Below, one piece after another: positions 41,522-51,439 of a stretch of 64,000 bases of DNA. A program made the translations under genes and the position numbers. Source of the DNA: CAZNYN01 sp964577295 (GTDB lineage Bacteria; Synergistota; Synergistia; Synergistales; Synergistaceae); NCBI GenBank assembly GCA_964577295.1, contig CAZNYN010000006.1:1-64000 (forward strand), in the 5' to 3' direction. The notes below the pieces were generated by a model, which saw only the letters and a program-made list of their open reading frames with translations, had not been told where the DNA came from and did not search any database. How positions within the stretch are numbered: the first letter of the stretch is position 1; each line of letters begins with the position of its first letter.

Positions 41522-42508
41522 TTATTTTCCCGCAGCCCGTTCCAGACGGTCTCTTAGCGCTAAGGCTATTCCCGTACTTCCCGGGTCTTCGGCTATTATT
41601 ATCTCGGCACCGCTCTTCTCTATGGTGCGCAGAGCACGGAAGAGTTCTTTTGTGTATTCTTCTATATTTGAAAATAATATTTTTGTATAAGGCTTGAGTT
41701 CCGGCTCTCTTGTCCCTATCCATGCCCACTTAGTGCCTTCTTTGACGCTTATCTGCGACGACGCGCAGAGTTTCAGTGGGATAGAGGGCGCATAGTGGCG
41801 GTATCTCGTCCCCGGGGATCTTTTTATCATCAGACTGTCCCTCGGAAGGAGAACTTCTTCCTTCAGGACATATTCAAGCTGCTCTTTTGTCACTCCGCCG
41901 GGGCGGAGCAGGACGACATGGTCTCCCGTCAAGTCCAGCACTGTGGACTCCACTCCGACCCTTGTATTACCTCCGTCCAGAATAATCTTTACCGCATCGC
42001 CCAAATCTTCTCTTACCGTCTCGGCGTCGGTAGGGCTCGGCCTGCCGCTTTTGTTTGCGCTCGGGGCGGCTATGGGGCATCCCGACGCTTTTATCAGCTC
42101 AAGCGCTATTCTGTTATCCGGCATACGCACAGCCGCAGTGGAAAGCCCGCCTCTTGTACGTTCGGGAACGGCAGGTTTTGCATCAAGCACTATAGACAGA
42201 GGGCCTGGCCAGAATTTTTCCATTAAGAACCTTGCGCGCCAATTTATTTCGACAACAGATTCTGCCATTTTTATATCGCAGACATGGAGTATCAGAGGGT
42301 TGTCCGAAGGCCTTCCCTTGGCTTCGTATATTTTCTTTACCGCGTCGGCATTCAATGCATCCGCTCCGAGGCCGTAAACAGTCTCTGTCGGAAAGGCTAC
42401 AAGCTCTCCCCTTCGTATGGCCGCTCCCGCTTCCTCAAATAGAGCTCTTTCTGAAATGTCTGTTGCCTTAAATATCGCAGAGAGCCTCTCTTCCAGCTCA
42501 TCTGTCAT
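41522..42508 (-). CDS. tsaC: L-threonylcarbamoyladenylate synthase (Sua5 type)
   Basis: This 328-residue protein is the long Sua5 form. A YrdC domain (about residues 20-210) has AFPTETVYGLGADA, KGRPSDNPLI and SANKSGRPSPT, and a C-terminal Sua5 domain starts after PGTRYRHYAPSIPL. It makes threonylcarbamoyl-AMP from threonine, bicarbonate and ATP, the first step of t6A37 formation in ANN-decoding tRNAs. It is the last gene of the minus-strand cluster and overlaps tgt by 11 bases. Tsa partner genes are not in the window. Confidence 0.95.
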   Translation of the reverse strand: MTDELEERLSAIFKATDISERALFEEAGAAIRRGELVAFPTETVYGLGADALNADAVKKIYEAKGRPSDNPLILHVCDIKMAESVVEINWRARFLMEKFWPGPLSIVLDAKPAVPERTRGGLSTAAVRMPDNRIALELIKASGCPIAAPSANKSGRPSPTDAETVREDLGDAVKIILDGGNTRVGVESTVLDLTGDHVVLLRPGGVTKEQLEYVLKEEVLLPRDSLMIKRSPGTRYRHYAPSIPLKLCASSQISVKEGTKWAWIGTREPELKPYTKILFSNIEEYTKELFRALRTIEKSGAEIIIAEDPGSTGIALALRDRLERAAGK

Positions 42509-43625
42509 TGAGGTACGCCCCTTCCATAAAATTCTCCATAAAATTTTGGCGGAAGGAGGGGAAGCGTCCCTCTATTATGGCTCGTCTGGCATCTTTCATA
42601 AGATTGACGAGGAAGTGCAGGTTATGCCAGCTGCAAAGCCTTGCCGCAAGTATTTCGCCTGCAGTGTAAAGGTGTCTTATATAAGCCTTTGTAAAGTTTC
42701 GGCATACATAGCAGTCGCATGTCGGGTCTATAGGAGTGAAGTCGCGCGCGAAGCCCTGATTTTTTATATTGAGCTTGCCGAACCTTGTGAGCACGCTTCC
42801 GTTTCGTCCGTTTCTAGTCGGCAGCACGCAGTCAAACATATCTATGCCTCTTGCGACTCCTTCGACAAGGTTTGTCGGGAAGCCCACTCCCATTAAGTAT
42901 CTCGGCTTTTCCTTAGGCATTTCGGGGCAGAGTGAGTCAAGAATGCGGTACATGACATCGTGCTCTTCTCCCACGGAGAGGCCGCCTATTCCGTATCCTT
43001 TGAAATTAATTTCCTCGAGCCTTTTAATGCACTCTATCCTCTGAGTTTCAAACATCGAGCCCTGAACTATGCCGAAAAGAGTCTGGTCTTCCCTTGTGTG
43101 AAAGTCCTTGCACCTCTTAGCCCAGCGTATTGTACGTTCCATTGCGTCGCGGGAATATTCTTCCGTTGTCGGCCAGGAAACGCACTCGTCAAAAGCCATC
43201 GCGATGTCGCTTCCGAGTTTCTGCTGTATCGCCATAGAGTCCTCCGGCCTCATGAAGTGTTTGCTTCCGTTAAGATGAGAGCGGAACTCCACTCCCTCTT
43301 CCGTTATCTTTCTGAGGTCGGAAAGTGAAAATACCTGAAAGCCGCCGCTGTCTGTAAGAATGGGATGATTCCACCCCATAAACCTGTGGAGTCCCCCGGC
43401 CTCTTCGACTATATCCTCACCGGGGCGCATGTAGAGGTGGTATGTATTGCCGAGTATTATCTGAGCTCCTAGCCCTTCAAGCTCCGGAGGCGTCATTGCT
43501 TTGACAGTAGCCTGAGTGCCTACAGGCATAAAGACGGGCGTCTCTATAACTCCGTGAGATGTGGTAAGCTCTCCCGCTCTTGCTCCCGTCACAGGACATT
43601 CGGCGACTAATCTGTATTTAAACAT
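42498..43625 (-). CDS. tgt: queuine/preQ1 tRNA-guanine transglycosylase
   Basis: This 375-residue enzyme swaps guanine-34 of GUN-anticodon tRNAs for preQ1. The nucleophile/base aspartates lie in LTDSGGFQVFSL and GIDMFDCVLPTRNGRNG, and the zinc site is the C-terminal CDCYVCRNFTKAY...SWHNLHF. Length and motifs match bacterial Tgt. It overlaps the TatD gene by 8 bases and tsaC by 11, so the three are translationally coupled; two of them modify the tRNA anticodon loop. Confidence 0.96.
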   Translation of the reverse strand: MFKYRLVAECPVTGARAGELTTSHGVIETPVFMPVGTQATVKAMTPPELEGLGAQIILGNTYHLYMRPGEDIVEEAGGLHRFMGWNHPILTDSGGFQVFSLSDLRKITEEGVEFRSHLNGSKHFMRPEDSMAIQQKLGSDIAMAFDECVSWPTTEEYSRDAMERTIRWAKRCKDFHTREDQTLFGIVQGSMFETQRIECIKRLEEINFKGYGIGGLSVGEEHDVMYRILDSLCPEMPKEKPRYLMGVGFPTNLVEGVARGIDMFDCVLPTRNGRNGSVLTRFGKLNIKNQGFARDFTPIDPTCDCYVCRNFTKAYIRHLYTAGEILAARLCSWHNLHFLVNLMKDARRAIIEGRFPSFRQNFMENFMEGAYLNDR

Positions 43626-44433
43626 CTTTTTTCCCCAATCTGAAAGCTTTTTTTACATTGTCGTCAACTATCGCGGCAAAATCTTCCACAGATATGCCCT
43701 TTAGCATTGATATCATCTCATAGACTGATTTTACATGGTATGGTTCGTTTGACTTTCCTCTGAAGCCCTGGGGCGCCAGGTAGGGAGAGTCCGTTTCGCA
43801 CAGGATTCTGTCAGTCGGTATCTCCATCGCAATCTCCCTCAGAGAGATGTTTTTAGGGTATGTTACAGGGCCTGCGAAGGATATGTAAAATCCGAGGTCA
43901 AGAGCGTCTTTCGCATTATTCATATCGCCCGAAAAGCAGTGTACCACTCCGCCGATTTTTTCCGCGCCGTGCTCTCTCAGTATCTCTATAGTCTCCGCAT
44001 TGGCGTTGCCCTTTTGCCTGTCCGCGGAGTCCCTGATGTGAAGTGCTATCGGCATATCCAACTTTTTGGCAAGCTCTATCTGAGCTATGAATACCTCTTT
44101 TTGTATATCCCGCGGCGAGTGGTCATAGAAGTAGTCCAGGCCTATCTCGCCTATTGCGCACACTCTTTCGTGAGAGGCTAAGGCCTCCAGCTCCCCGATA
44201 AAATTGGGGGAGACTTTTTCCGCTTCGTGCGGATGAACTCCCACAAGTGAGTATATTTCGGGGTTTGATATCTGTTTTGATGATATTTCCACAGATTCTC
44301 TGCTTGATTCTATCTCCGCGGAGGCAAATATCATTCTCTTTACATCATTGTCCAAGGCGTTCTTGAAAACTTCTTCAAGCCCGTTTGGGTAATATTCCCT
44401 GTTAAGGTGACAGTGGGTGTCAGTTAAAAACAT
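43618..44433 (-). CDS. TatD-family metal-dependent deoxyribonuclease
   Basis: This 271-residue TIM-barrel hydrolase has DTHCHLN (H-x-H metal site), AIGEIGLDYF, PIALHIRDS, VVHCFSGD and CETDSPYLAPQG, all TatD/YcfH motifs. Members act as 3'-5' exonucleases on DNA or RNA. The second of two close ATGs is chosen because GGAGGG lies 9 bases before it but abuts the first. That ribosome site directly follows the T tract of the metG terminator. Confidence 0.93.
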   Translation of the reverse strand: MFLTDTHCHLNREYYPNGLEEVFKNALDNDVKRMIFASAEIESSRESVEISSKQISNPEIYSLVGVHPHEAEKVSPNFIGELEALASHERVCAIGEIGLDYFYDHSPRDIQKEVFIAQIELAKKLDMPIALHIRDSADRQKGNANAETIEILREHGAEKIGGVVHCFSGDMNNAKDALDLGFYISFAGPVTYPKNISLREIAMEIPTDRILCETDSPYLAPQGFRGKSNEPYHVKSVYEMISMLKGISVEDFAAIVDDNVKKAFRLGKKDV

Positions 44434-44448
44434 GTGTTTCATCCCTCC

Positions 44449-44474
44449 AAAAAGGGGCGGGCTATGCCCGCCCC
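44449..44474 (-). terminator. terminator of metG, directly ahead of the tatD ribosome site
   Basis: GGGGCGGGC and GCCCGCCCC (44454-44462, 44466-44474) form a 9-base-pair GC stem with loop ATA on the minus strand, followed by five T residues (44449-44453). The TatD gene's GGAGGG begins at the next base. Confidence 0.88.
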
Positions 44475-44505
44475 TCGCCTATACGCTCTTTTATTTGTCT
44501 TTTTT

Positions 44506-46464
44506 CTAGCTTATTCTGCTGCCGACAGGTATTGAATCGTCTATTACGGTAAGCAGAGTCAAGATTTCCTGTCTTGTCTCGGGGCTTTCTGCGGCAAGCA
44601 GCATTCCGTTGCTCTGGACTCCGCGGAATTTCGCCGGCTTTAGGTTGACAAGGACAATTATCTTTTTGCCTTCAAGCTCTTCGGGCTTGTAGAATTCTCT
44701 TATGCTTGAAACTATTACTCTCTTTTCATAGCCGAGGTCAAGATTGAGAATGTAAAGTTTGTCAGCCTTAGGCACAACTTCGATTTTCTCTACGAGAGCC
44801 ACGCGCAGGTCGAGTTTCGCAAAATCGTCGTACTCTATCTGAGGCTTGGGCTCAAGGTACTTGAAGAATGCTGTAGGATCAGCCTTAGCGCGCTTTTCCA
44901 AATCGCGTTCGCTCTTTTCCGCCTTCCATTTTTCGACGTCGATGCGAGGGAAGAGTATTGCTCCCTTTTTAACTGTTACAGGGCCGTCAATCTTGCCCCA
45001 TGCCCAATTTTCGCGTCCTCCGTCAAGAGGAGTGCCTGAAAGTCCGAGCTGTTCCCATATCCTTGCAGATGTCTCCGGCATGAAAGGAGCGAGCAGGACT
45101 GCGGAGAGTCTTAGGGATTCCCAGAGAGTTCTCAAAACAGCGTCAAGTCTTTCGACTTCGCCCTCTTTGCCTAGCTTCCAAGGCTGGGTCTCGTCAATAT
45201 ATTTGTTTGAACGGCTGATGAATGCCCAGAGAACTTTAAGAGCGTCGTCAAATGCAAAGCGATCCATAAGCTCGGTCATTTCCGCAACTGTCTTGTTTGC
45301 CATATCTTCTATTTCCTTGTCAAGCTCTGTCGCGGTGTAGGTCTCGGGCAGTTTGCTTGAGCGGAATTTGTCTATCATCTGGAGACTTCTTGACAAGAGG
45401 TTTCCTAGGTCGTTGGCAAGGTCGGAATTTATGCGCTGTACGAGTGCAAGCTCGGAGAAGTCTCCGTCATGTCCGAAGGGAACTTCGCGCAGTACGAAGT
45501 AGCGGAAAGCGTCAACTCCGTAGAGGTCGGCCATTTCAAACGGGTCTACAACGTTGCCGACAGACTTTGACATCTTTTCGCCTTCGACAGTCCACCAGCC
45601 GTGAGCAAATACGCGGACGGGGGGATTGACTCCGAGAGCCATAAGCATAGCGGGCCATATTACGCAGTGGAATCTGATGATATCTTTGCCTACAAGGTGG
45701 CGCACAGAGGGCCAATAGGTCTGCCAGAGTCCGCCCTCTTCGGGGAAGTTCATGGCAGAGAGGTAGTTTATCAGAGCGTCAAACCAGACATATATTACGT
45801 GTTTGTCGTCTCCCGGCAGAGGAATGCCCCATTTGAGAGTTGTTCTCGACACAGACTGGTCGCGCAGGCCGCCCTTTATGAAGCTCACTATCTCGTTATA
45901 GCGGGACTTCGGCATAATAGCGTCTTGGTTGTCCTCGTAGAATTTGAGGAGCTGATCCGTGTACTTAGAGAGCTTGAAGAAGTATGTCTCTTCCGTCATC
46001 TTTGTAAGAGGACGGTGGCAGTCGGGGCATGTCTGTCCCTCTCCCATCTGAGCTTCGGGCACGTATGTCTCGCAGGGCACGCAGTACCAGCCTTCGTATT
46101 CACCTTTGTAAATATCGCCCTGCTCTATAAGACGGCGGAATACTTCCTGAACGACCTTCTCATGGCGCTCGTCAGTCGTTCTGATAAAGTCATCGTTGGA
46201 TATGTTGAGAACTCCCCACAGTTTCTGAAAGTTCTGGACGACTTCATCGCAAAGTTCTTTGGGAGTGATTCCCTTTTTTTCGGCTACGGTCTGAATCTTC
46301 TGTCCGTGCTCGTCTGTGCCTGTCAGAAACCAGGACTTTTCTCCGCCCGATTTGTGCCAGCGCGCGAGTACATCAGCCGCTATTGTCGTGTAGGCGTGCC
46401 CGATATGGGGAACGTCATTGACATAGTAAATAGGTGTAGTAATGTAAAAATTTTCTTTTGACAT
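44506..46464 (-). CDS. metG: methionyl-tRNA synthetase with C-terminal tRNA-binding domain
   Basis: This 652-residue class I synthetase has the HIGH-type motif VPHIGHAY, the KMSKS loop EKMSKSVGN and a zinc knuckle of two C-x2-C pairs (CVPCET and CPDCHR). A C-terminal EMAP/Trbp domain starts near FAKLDLRVALVEKIE and ends with GVQSNGMLLAA. It charges both Met tRNAs. The start codon touches the stop of rsmI, so translation is coupled. A GC-rich terminator follows. Confidence 0.97.
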   Translation of the reverse strand: MSKENFYITTPIYYVNDVPHIGHAYTTIAADVLARWHKSGGEKSWFLTGTDEHGQKIQTVAEKKGITPKELCDEVVQNFQKLWGVLNISNDDFIRTTDERHEKVVQEVFRRLIEQGDIYKGEYEGWYCVPCETYVPEAQMGEGQTCPDCHRPLTKMTEETYFFKLSKYTDQLLKFYEDNQDAIMPKSRYNEIVSFIKGGLRDQSVSRTTLKWGIPLPGDDKHVIYVWFDALINYLSAMNFPEEGGLWQTYWPSVRHLVGKDIIRFHCVIWPAMLMALGVNPPVRVFAHGWWTVEGEKMSKSVGNVVDPFEMADLYGVDAFRYFVLREVPFGHDGDFSELALVQRINSDLANDLGNLLSRSLQMIDKFRSSKLPETYTATELDKEIEDMANKTVAEMTELMDRFAFDDALKVLWAFISRSNKYIDETQPWKLGKEGEVERLDAVLRTLWESLRLSAVLLAPFMPETSARIWEQLGLSGTPLDGGRENWAWGKIDGPVTVKKGAILFPRIDVEKWKAEKSERDLEKRAKADPTAFFKYLEPKPQIEYDDFAKLDLRVALVEKIEVVPKADKLYILNLDLGYEKRVIVSSIREFYKPEELEGKKIIVLVNLKPAKFRGVQSNGMLLAAESPETRQEILTLLTVIDDSIPVGSRIS

Positions 46465-47301
46465 TTATTTAACCTCCTCGGTACAATTCTCAAGAATGTA
46501 CCGTTTTATTCTGTTCCGTTGGATACAATACTTGATAGAGAGCAAGTTTGCAACATTTTTTGTGGATTCTCCCGCGGAAGTCATTTTTTCAGCCTCTTCC
46601 ATCCAGACAGAATCATCCGGCACATCGGGATTTTCCGTACTGCCTGAGACAACACATACAAACTCGCCTCTTATTTTATCATCGGTCAATATATCTTTAA
46701 AGGATAGGAGCGTTCCGCGCACCGTTTCCTGATGTATCTTGCTTATCTCCCTGACCAGCGAGGCCTTTCTGTCTCCGAGTACGGAGCCCATAAGTTCAAG
46801 CTCTTTTAATATCCTGTGCGGCGACATATAAAATACAAGGACTTCTTTTACATCCTTTATCTCTTTTAGGCGGCTTTTCTTCTCTTCCGTCTTTCCTTTC
46901 AGAAAGCCTATGAACATAAAACTTTCCATTTCCATTCCGGACATCAGAAGGGCGGGCAGAAGGGCATTCGCACCGGGCAGTACGTCATAAGGAAGCCCCT
47001 GTTCCATCGCCGCTCTTATTATGACTCCGCCGGGATCTGAAAGTCCCGGAGTTCCCGCGTCTGACACAAGAGCTATATTTTCTCCGTTTTTGAGCCTCTG
47101 CATTATGGAGGAGACTCTCTCCGCCTCATTGTGTTCATGGCATGAAAGGAGCGGTTTTTTTATCTCAAAGTGGTTGAGAAGCTTCAATGTGTGCCTTGTG
47201 TCCTCGCACGCTATAACATCGGCCTCTCTGAGCGCTCTGAGCCCTCTCAATGTCATATCTTCCAGATTGCCTATGGGCGTCGGTACTATTATGAGGGGCA
47301 T
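46465..47301 (-). CDS. rsmI: 16S rRNA (cytidine-1402 2'-O) methyltransferase RsmI
   Basis: This 278-residue SAM-dependent enzyme of the tetrapyrrole-methylase fold has VPTPIGNLEDMTLRGLRAL at the N terminus, ACEDTRHTLKLLNHF, VSDAGTPGLSDPG, and SFMFIGFLKGKTEEKKSRL. RsmI methylates the ribose of C1402 in the ribosomal P site and tunes start-codon fidelity. It overlaps the upstream methyltransferase gene by 13 bases. Confidence 0.95.
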   Translation of the reverse strand: MPLIIVPTPIGNLEDMTLRGLRALREADVIACEDTRHTLKLLNHFEIKKPLLSCHEHNEAERVSSIMQRLKNGENIALVSDAGTPGLSDPGGVIIRAAMEQGLPYDVLPGANALLPALLMSGMEMESFMFIGFLKGKTEEKKSRLKEIKDVKEVLVFYMSPHRILKELELMGSVLGDRKASLVREISKIHQETVRGTLLSFKDILTDDKIRGEFVCVVSGSTENPDVPDDSVWMEEAEKMTSAGESTKNVANLLSIKYCIQRNRIKRYILENCTEEVK

Positions 47302-48020
47302 TTTTCATTCTCCTCTATTTTATAAGCTTCTAAAAGTTCCTTTGTCTCGCGCCCGTCCGTACCGAGCACAAATATGGGGGCTTCTATTCTTAGTCCGTGA
47401 GAAGCAGCTCTCATAGCCTCCACAAGCACAACAGTGGATTCACTGCCAGGCTTCGGATATATGGGCATCATAATTTTCGGAGGCATCTTATGTTTGTCAA
47501 GCAAAGCGAAAAGTTCTCCCGTTCTGTTTGTCCTTATAACCAAATCAAGCCGTCCTCTGTTTTTCAGCAGATATTTTGACGCCGTTATTACATCCTCAAG
47601 TGTGCATTCCGTCCCGTGCATTGCCGCCGCCAGTGCATCTGACGGGCTTCTCCTGCTGTCGGAAAGCTCATCGTAGGGCGGGTTCATCACAACTCTGTCA
47701 AAGCTCTGAGCGCTCCAATATTTTTTATAATTTCTAAGGTCACGGACAAAAAATTCCGTTCTCTCCTCAAGAGAGTTTATCGCGGCATTTTCTTTAGCCA
47801 TCTCTATTAAGTGCGGCTGAATGTCCGCACCTTCGACGCAAAAACCCCTTTTAGCCAATATGAGAGAGACGGCCCCGTGAGCGCATCCAAGCTCCAATAT
47901 CTTCTCGCGTCTGCGCGGCTTTGTGAAATGCGCCAAAAGTATGGTGTCGAGGTTCACACGCGGCCCCATCTTCTCGTCGGGCTGTTTTATTTTCAATGCG
48001 CCGTAAAGAAGGTCTTCCAT
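47289..48020 (-). CDS. TrmN6/YfiC-like tRNA or protein N6-adenine methyltransferase
   Basis: This 243-residue class I SAM methyltransferase has ILELGCAHGAVSLILA as the SAM site and VVMNPPYDEL as the N-x-P-P-Y catalytic motif of adenine or amide N-methyltransferases. The layout resembles tRNA1(Val) A37 N6-methyltransferase (TrmN6/YfiC), although distant MTases share the NPPY motif. The ATG chosen overlaps the smc stop (TAATG); a GTG 9 bases upstream is an alternative. It is coupled to smc before it and rsmI after it. Confidence 0.85.
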   Translation of the reverse strand: MEDLLYGALKIKQPDEKMGPRVNLDTILLAHFTKPRRREKILELGCAHGAVSLILAKRGFCVEGADIQPHLIEMAKENAAINSLEERTEFFVRDLRNYKKYWSAQSFDRVVMNPPYDELSDSRRSPSDALAAAMHGTECTLEDVITASKYLLKNRGRLDLVIRTNRTGELFALLDKHKMPPKIMMPIYPKPGSESTVVLVEAMRAASHGLRIEAPIFVLGTDGRETKELLEAYKIEENEKCPS

Positions 48021-51000
48021 TACGCCCACTCGTCCATTTTGACGCCTATGACCTGAGAAAGGCCCGGCTCGGAGAGAGTAACTCCGTACAGTACGTCGGC
48101 GCGTTCCATTGTGAGGCGTCTGTGGGTCATGGCTAAAATCTGTCTGTTCTTTGCATACTCCTTGGTAAGCTCTGAAAATCTGCGGAGGTTCACTTCGTCA
48201 AGAGCCGCGTCTACCTCATCCAGAACAGCCAAAGGACAGCCTGCAACCTCCATGGAGGCAAATAACATCGAGATTGCGGCAAGAGACTGCTCTCCGCCAG
48301 AGAGCTGCTGTATGCTCTGGGGGTGCTTTCCGGGCGGACGCGCGACAAAGTCTACACCGGTGTCCCATATAGTCTCTCCCTCTGTCATTACAAGATGAGC
48401 CTCTCCCCCTCCAAAGAGACGCTTGAAGAGGAAGCAGAACCTCTCGTCCACCTCTTTCAGGGCATCCGTAAATATCTTGTGTGCCTGCATATCCGCATCG
48501 GATATCAGCTTTTCCAGTTCGGCGGCGCTTGCTCTTACATCGTCAAGGTGTTCGCCCAGAAATGCAAGCCTGTCTCTTAAACTTTGGTCTTCGGAGAGAA
48601 CTCCCATGTTTACTGAGCCAAATGCCTTTATCTTTCTGTCTCCGTCTCTAATCTTTCTGCGCAGTTCGTCTATGTCCTCATCTTCGGGCAGAACTTCGCT
48701 CCCCGGATATGGATACTGCTCCTCCCAAGTATTTATGAGCTCTTCGAGCTCGCGCTCTGTCTCGCCTTTTTTTGCCTCTATCTGAGAAATATTCTCCATG
48801 CCCAAACGGGATTTGACCTCTGCCGCGGACAAGCGAACCCTCTGGTAATCTCGTCTTTTTTCAAGAGATGAGTAGCCCGCAACATACTGCTCCACTTCGG
48901 CCATAAGCTCCTTGCGGCGAAGATGTATCTCCAAGCAGTTTTTGCCTACTCTTGCAAGGTTCGCTCTCTCTTTTACACAGCTTTGGTCAAGAGAGGAAAG
49001 TTCCTCGTCAAAGTCCCAAACTTTGCGTTCTTCCGTACGTATCTCCGCACTCACGCGCTCCATGAGGGCAAATTTTGAACGCATACGCTCCGCCGCAACT
49101 GCGGATTCGGCTCTTAGGCGTTCTCTTTCTTCTATAATCGCATGGTCGTCTTCCGCGTCCGAAGGGTTGTCCCACTTTTCCTCAAGTTCCGCCAGAGACT
49201 TTAATATCCTCTGCCAGTGTACGCCCTCTTCTTTTATTGACATGAGGACGCGGCCCCGCTCACCCTCCATACGCTTCTGTTCCTTGCTGTAAGACTCTTT
49301 CTGGTCAGAGATAACTGCTATTCTGCCGTCAAGTTCTCTTATCTGTCTCGTATATGCTTCTTTCTGCTCCGATACCGCAAGTTCCTCGGATTCTGTCTTC
49401 TTAAAGTCTTTGCCCAGTTTTTCCGCGGCTGTCTGAGTTTCAGCGGCTTCCCGCTCGAGTCTGGCTATTTGAGCTTTGAGTTCGAGTGCCTTGCCCGCTT
49501 TTTGGGTTTTTCCGCCCGATACTGTGCCGCCGGGCTGAAATACGTCGCCTTCCATCGTTACTACAGGGCCTTTAAAACCGCCTCTGACTATCTCCTGTCC
49601 CACAGAGTAGCTTTTGACAATGAGCAAATCTCCCATTATCTGCTGTATGGCGGGAAGCCAGTGAGTTTCAACTTTGACGAGGTCTATCGCCCATCCCACT
49701 ATGCCGTTCATGGGAAGTCTGTAAGACTTGTCGGGGAATCTAGGGCGACAGCGTTCCAACGGAAGGAATGTCGCTCTTCCCGCGGAATTTGTCTTTAATT
49801 TATCTATACAGCGCCCCGCCTCTTCCAAATCTTCCACAAGAAGCTGGAATTGACGGCCGCCCAAATACGCTTCAAGAGCGGTGCCCAAAGAAGCATCGCA
49901 TGTGAAAACATCTATAACTGCTCGCGGTGCGGCGTCAAGCCTGTTGAGCTTCGCCGACGAGAGCAGATATTGAACGGGTCGAGGATATATCTCCGCCTGC
50001 ATCGCATCGGAAACTTCGTTAAGCCTTGAACGGGACTGAGCCGCCTCTCTTTTTGCACGCTGAAGCTCCGATGCCAGAGTCTGAACCCTGGTGTATAGTT
50101 CTCCGTGGCGGGAGACTAACACTCCCTGCTCCGTCAGCAGTCTGTCGCGTTCCTTCTCATATTCTTTTATTTGAGAATCAAAGTCTTTTCTCGGATCCCG
50201 CTCCTGCATCTTTTTATCGCGCATGTCGAGAAGGTCTTTTCCCAGAAACTCCAGCTTCGCCTTTACCTGCTGAAGCTCCGCTTCCAGATTGCCCTTCTCC
50301 TTGTTCCATGATTCGCGCTGAGCTTTTTCAAGCTCCATCTTTTCATTAAATTCCTGCCATTTTTTTTCTACTTCTTTTAGGGCGTTCTGAGCTGCTTCGA
50401 GAGCCTCACGCGCCTTTTTATTCTCCGCCGAAGATTCCGACTGCTCTTTCAGCAATTTTTCAAGATGTTCTTTTGCCTTTGTTCTGTCTTCCTTCGCCTG
50501 AGCCAGCCGCGCATTTGATGAACGAAGAGCCGCAGCGGAAGCGAAGCCCGATTTTGTAAGAGCATCGAACCTGCTTCTGCACTGCTCAAGTTCCCATGTC
50601 TGCTGCTGTCTTGCCTGAGCGGATTTTGAGATTTCGTTTTCCGTATTTTGCAGAGCGTTCTTCCACAGGGATAAAAACCATGTGATATTTGACCTTTTCG
50701 CATAGAGAGCTGCTGCTTCCGCTGTCAAGCTCTCTATGGCATTTTCCGCCCCGGCGCGTCTCAGCCAGTAGAGGAGCTTTCGCTCTTCTTCGATGCTGTC
50801 CAGTATCTCGCGAAGCTGAGCCGCCCTTTTTACTTCCGGAGCTATTTCGTCCCTGCGCACACCGAGTTCCGCCATAATATTGCGAAGCTGGTCATACTCT
50901 TCTTTTACTGTCAGCAGCCTGTCGGATGCATCTTTTCTTCTTTTCCTGTAGACATCTATTCCGAACAGTGTCTCCAGCCTTGTTCTGCGTTCGGCGGGGC

Positions 51001-51439
51001 GCTGCTGAATAACTTCAGTGACTTCGCCCTGCCCTATAAAGGCAAATCTGTCACCTTCGAGCTTCCATTCGCGCTTCACTTCATCAAGTTCGGTCAAGGT
51101 TTTTTTCATATTATCGACAAACGCGACTGTAGCCCCGTCGGGCGCAGTTACCCTGCGCTTGACGGAACATACTCTGTTCTCCTCGCGAAGCTGAAGTATG
51201 ACTTCTGCCTCTTTTGCGGGCGGAAGGCTTACCGAGCCTTGAAACAGAAGTTCGCTTTGACGTGATATGCGAAGTCGGGACGCACTGCTGTCACCCAAAG
51301 ACCACCTAAGAGCGTCAAGAAGGTTGCTCTTGCCGCTGCCGTTTGGCCCTACTATTGCGGTAAAACCCGAGGAGAGAAGGAGGTCGTGCGAACCTCCGAA
51401 ACTCTTAAATCCCTTAAGCTGAAGACGACCTATGTACAA
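48020..51439 (-). CDS. smc: chromosome segregation ATPase SMC
   Basis: This SMC protein of 1139 residues has an N-terminal ATPase half with Walker A GPNGSGKSN, a coiled coil from about 170, a hinge around 500-640 (PVQYLLSSAKLNRLDAAP, then GTALEAYLGGR), a second coiled coil, and the C-terminal half with signature LSGGEQSLAAISM and Walker B LAVLDEVDAALD. It organises and segregates the chromosome with ScpA/ScpB, which are not in the window. The TTG start is chosen for the GAGAGGG 8 bases upstream and because YIGRLQLKGFKSF then begins at the family's usual position; a GTG 30 bases earlier is possible. It overlaps rng by 26 bases. Confidence 0.96.
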   Translation of the reverse strand: MYIGRLQLKGFKSFGGSHDLLLSSGFTAIVGPNGSGKSNLLDALRWSLGDSSASRLRISRQSELLFQGSVSLPPAKEAEVILQLREENRVCSVKRRVTAPDGATVAFVDNMKKTLTELDEVKREWKLEGDRFAFIGQGEVTEVIQQRPAERRTRLETLFGIDVYRKRRKDASDRLLTVKEEYDQLRNIMAELGVRRDEIAPEVKRAAQLREILDSIEEERKLLYWLRRAGAENAIESLTAEAAALYAKRSNITWFLSLWKNALQNTENEISKSAQARQQQTWELEQCRSRFDALTKSGFASAAALRSSNARLAQAKEDRTKAKEHLEKLLKEQSESSAENKKAREALEAAQNALKEVEKKWQEFNEKMELEKAQRESWNKEKGNLEAELQQVKAKLEFLGKDLLDMRDKKMQERDPRKDFDSQIKEYEKERDRLLTEQGVLVSRHGELYTRVQTLASELQRAKREAAQSRSRLNEVSDAMQAEIYPRPVQYLLSSAKLNRLDAAPRAVIDVFTCDASLGTALEAYLGGRQFQLLVEDLEEAGRCIDKLKTNSAGRATFLPLERCRPRFPDKSYRLPMNGIVGWAIDLVKVETHWLPAIQQIMGDLLIVKSYSVGQEIVRGGFKGPVVTMEGDVFQPGGTVSGGKTQKAGKALELKAQIARLEREAAETQTAAEKLGKDFKKTESEELAVSEQKEAYTRQIRELDGRIAVISDQKESYSKEQKRMEGERGRVLMSIKEEGVHWQRILKSLAELEEKWDNPSDAEDDHAIIEERERLRAESAVAAERMRSKFALMERVSAEIRTEERKVWDFDEELSSLDQSCVKERANLARVGKNCLEIHLRRKELMAEVEQYVAGYSSLEKRRDYQRVRLSAAEVKSRLGMENISQIEAKKGETERELEELINTWEEQYPYPGSEVLPEDEDIDELRRKIRDGDRKIKAFGSVNMGVLSEDQSLRDRLAFLGEHLDDVRASAAELEKLISDADMQAHKIFTDALKEVDERFCFLFKRLFGGGEAHLVMTEGETIWDTGVDFVARPPGKHPQSIQQLSGGEQSLAAISMLFASMEVAGCPLAVLDEVDAALDEVNLRRFSELTKEYAKNRQILAMTHRRLTMERADVLYGVTLSEPGLSQVIGVKMDEWA

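Noticed and set aside
45601..46461. 286-codon plus-strand open frame opposite metG
   Set aside because: It mirrors the metG codons, has no start signals and matches no motif; it is a shadow of a GC-skewed gene.
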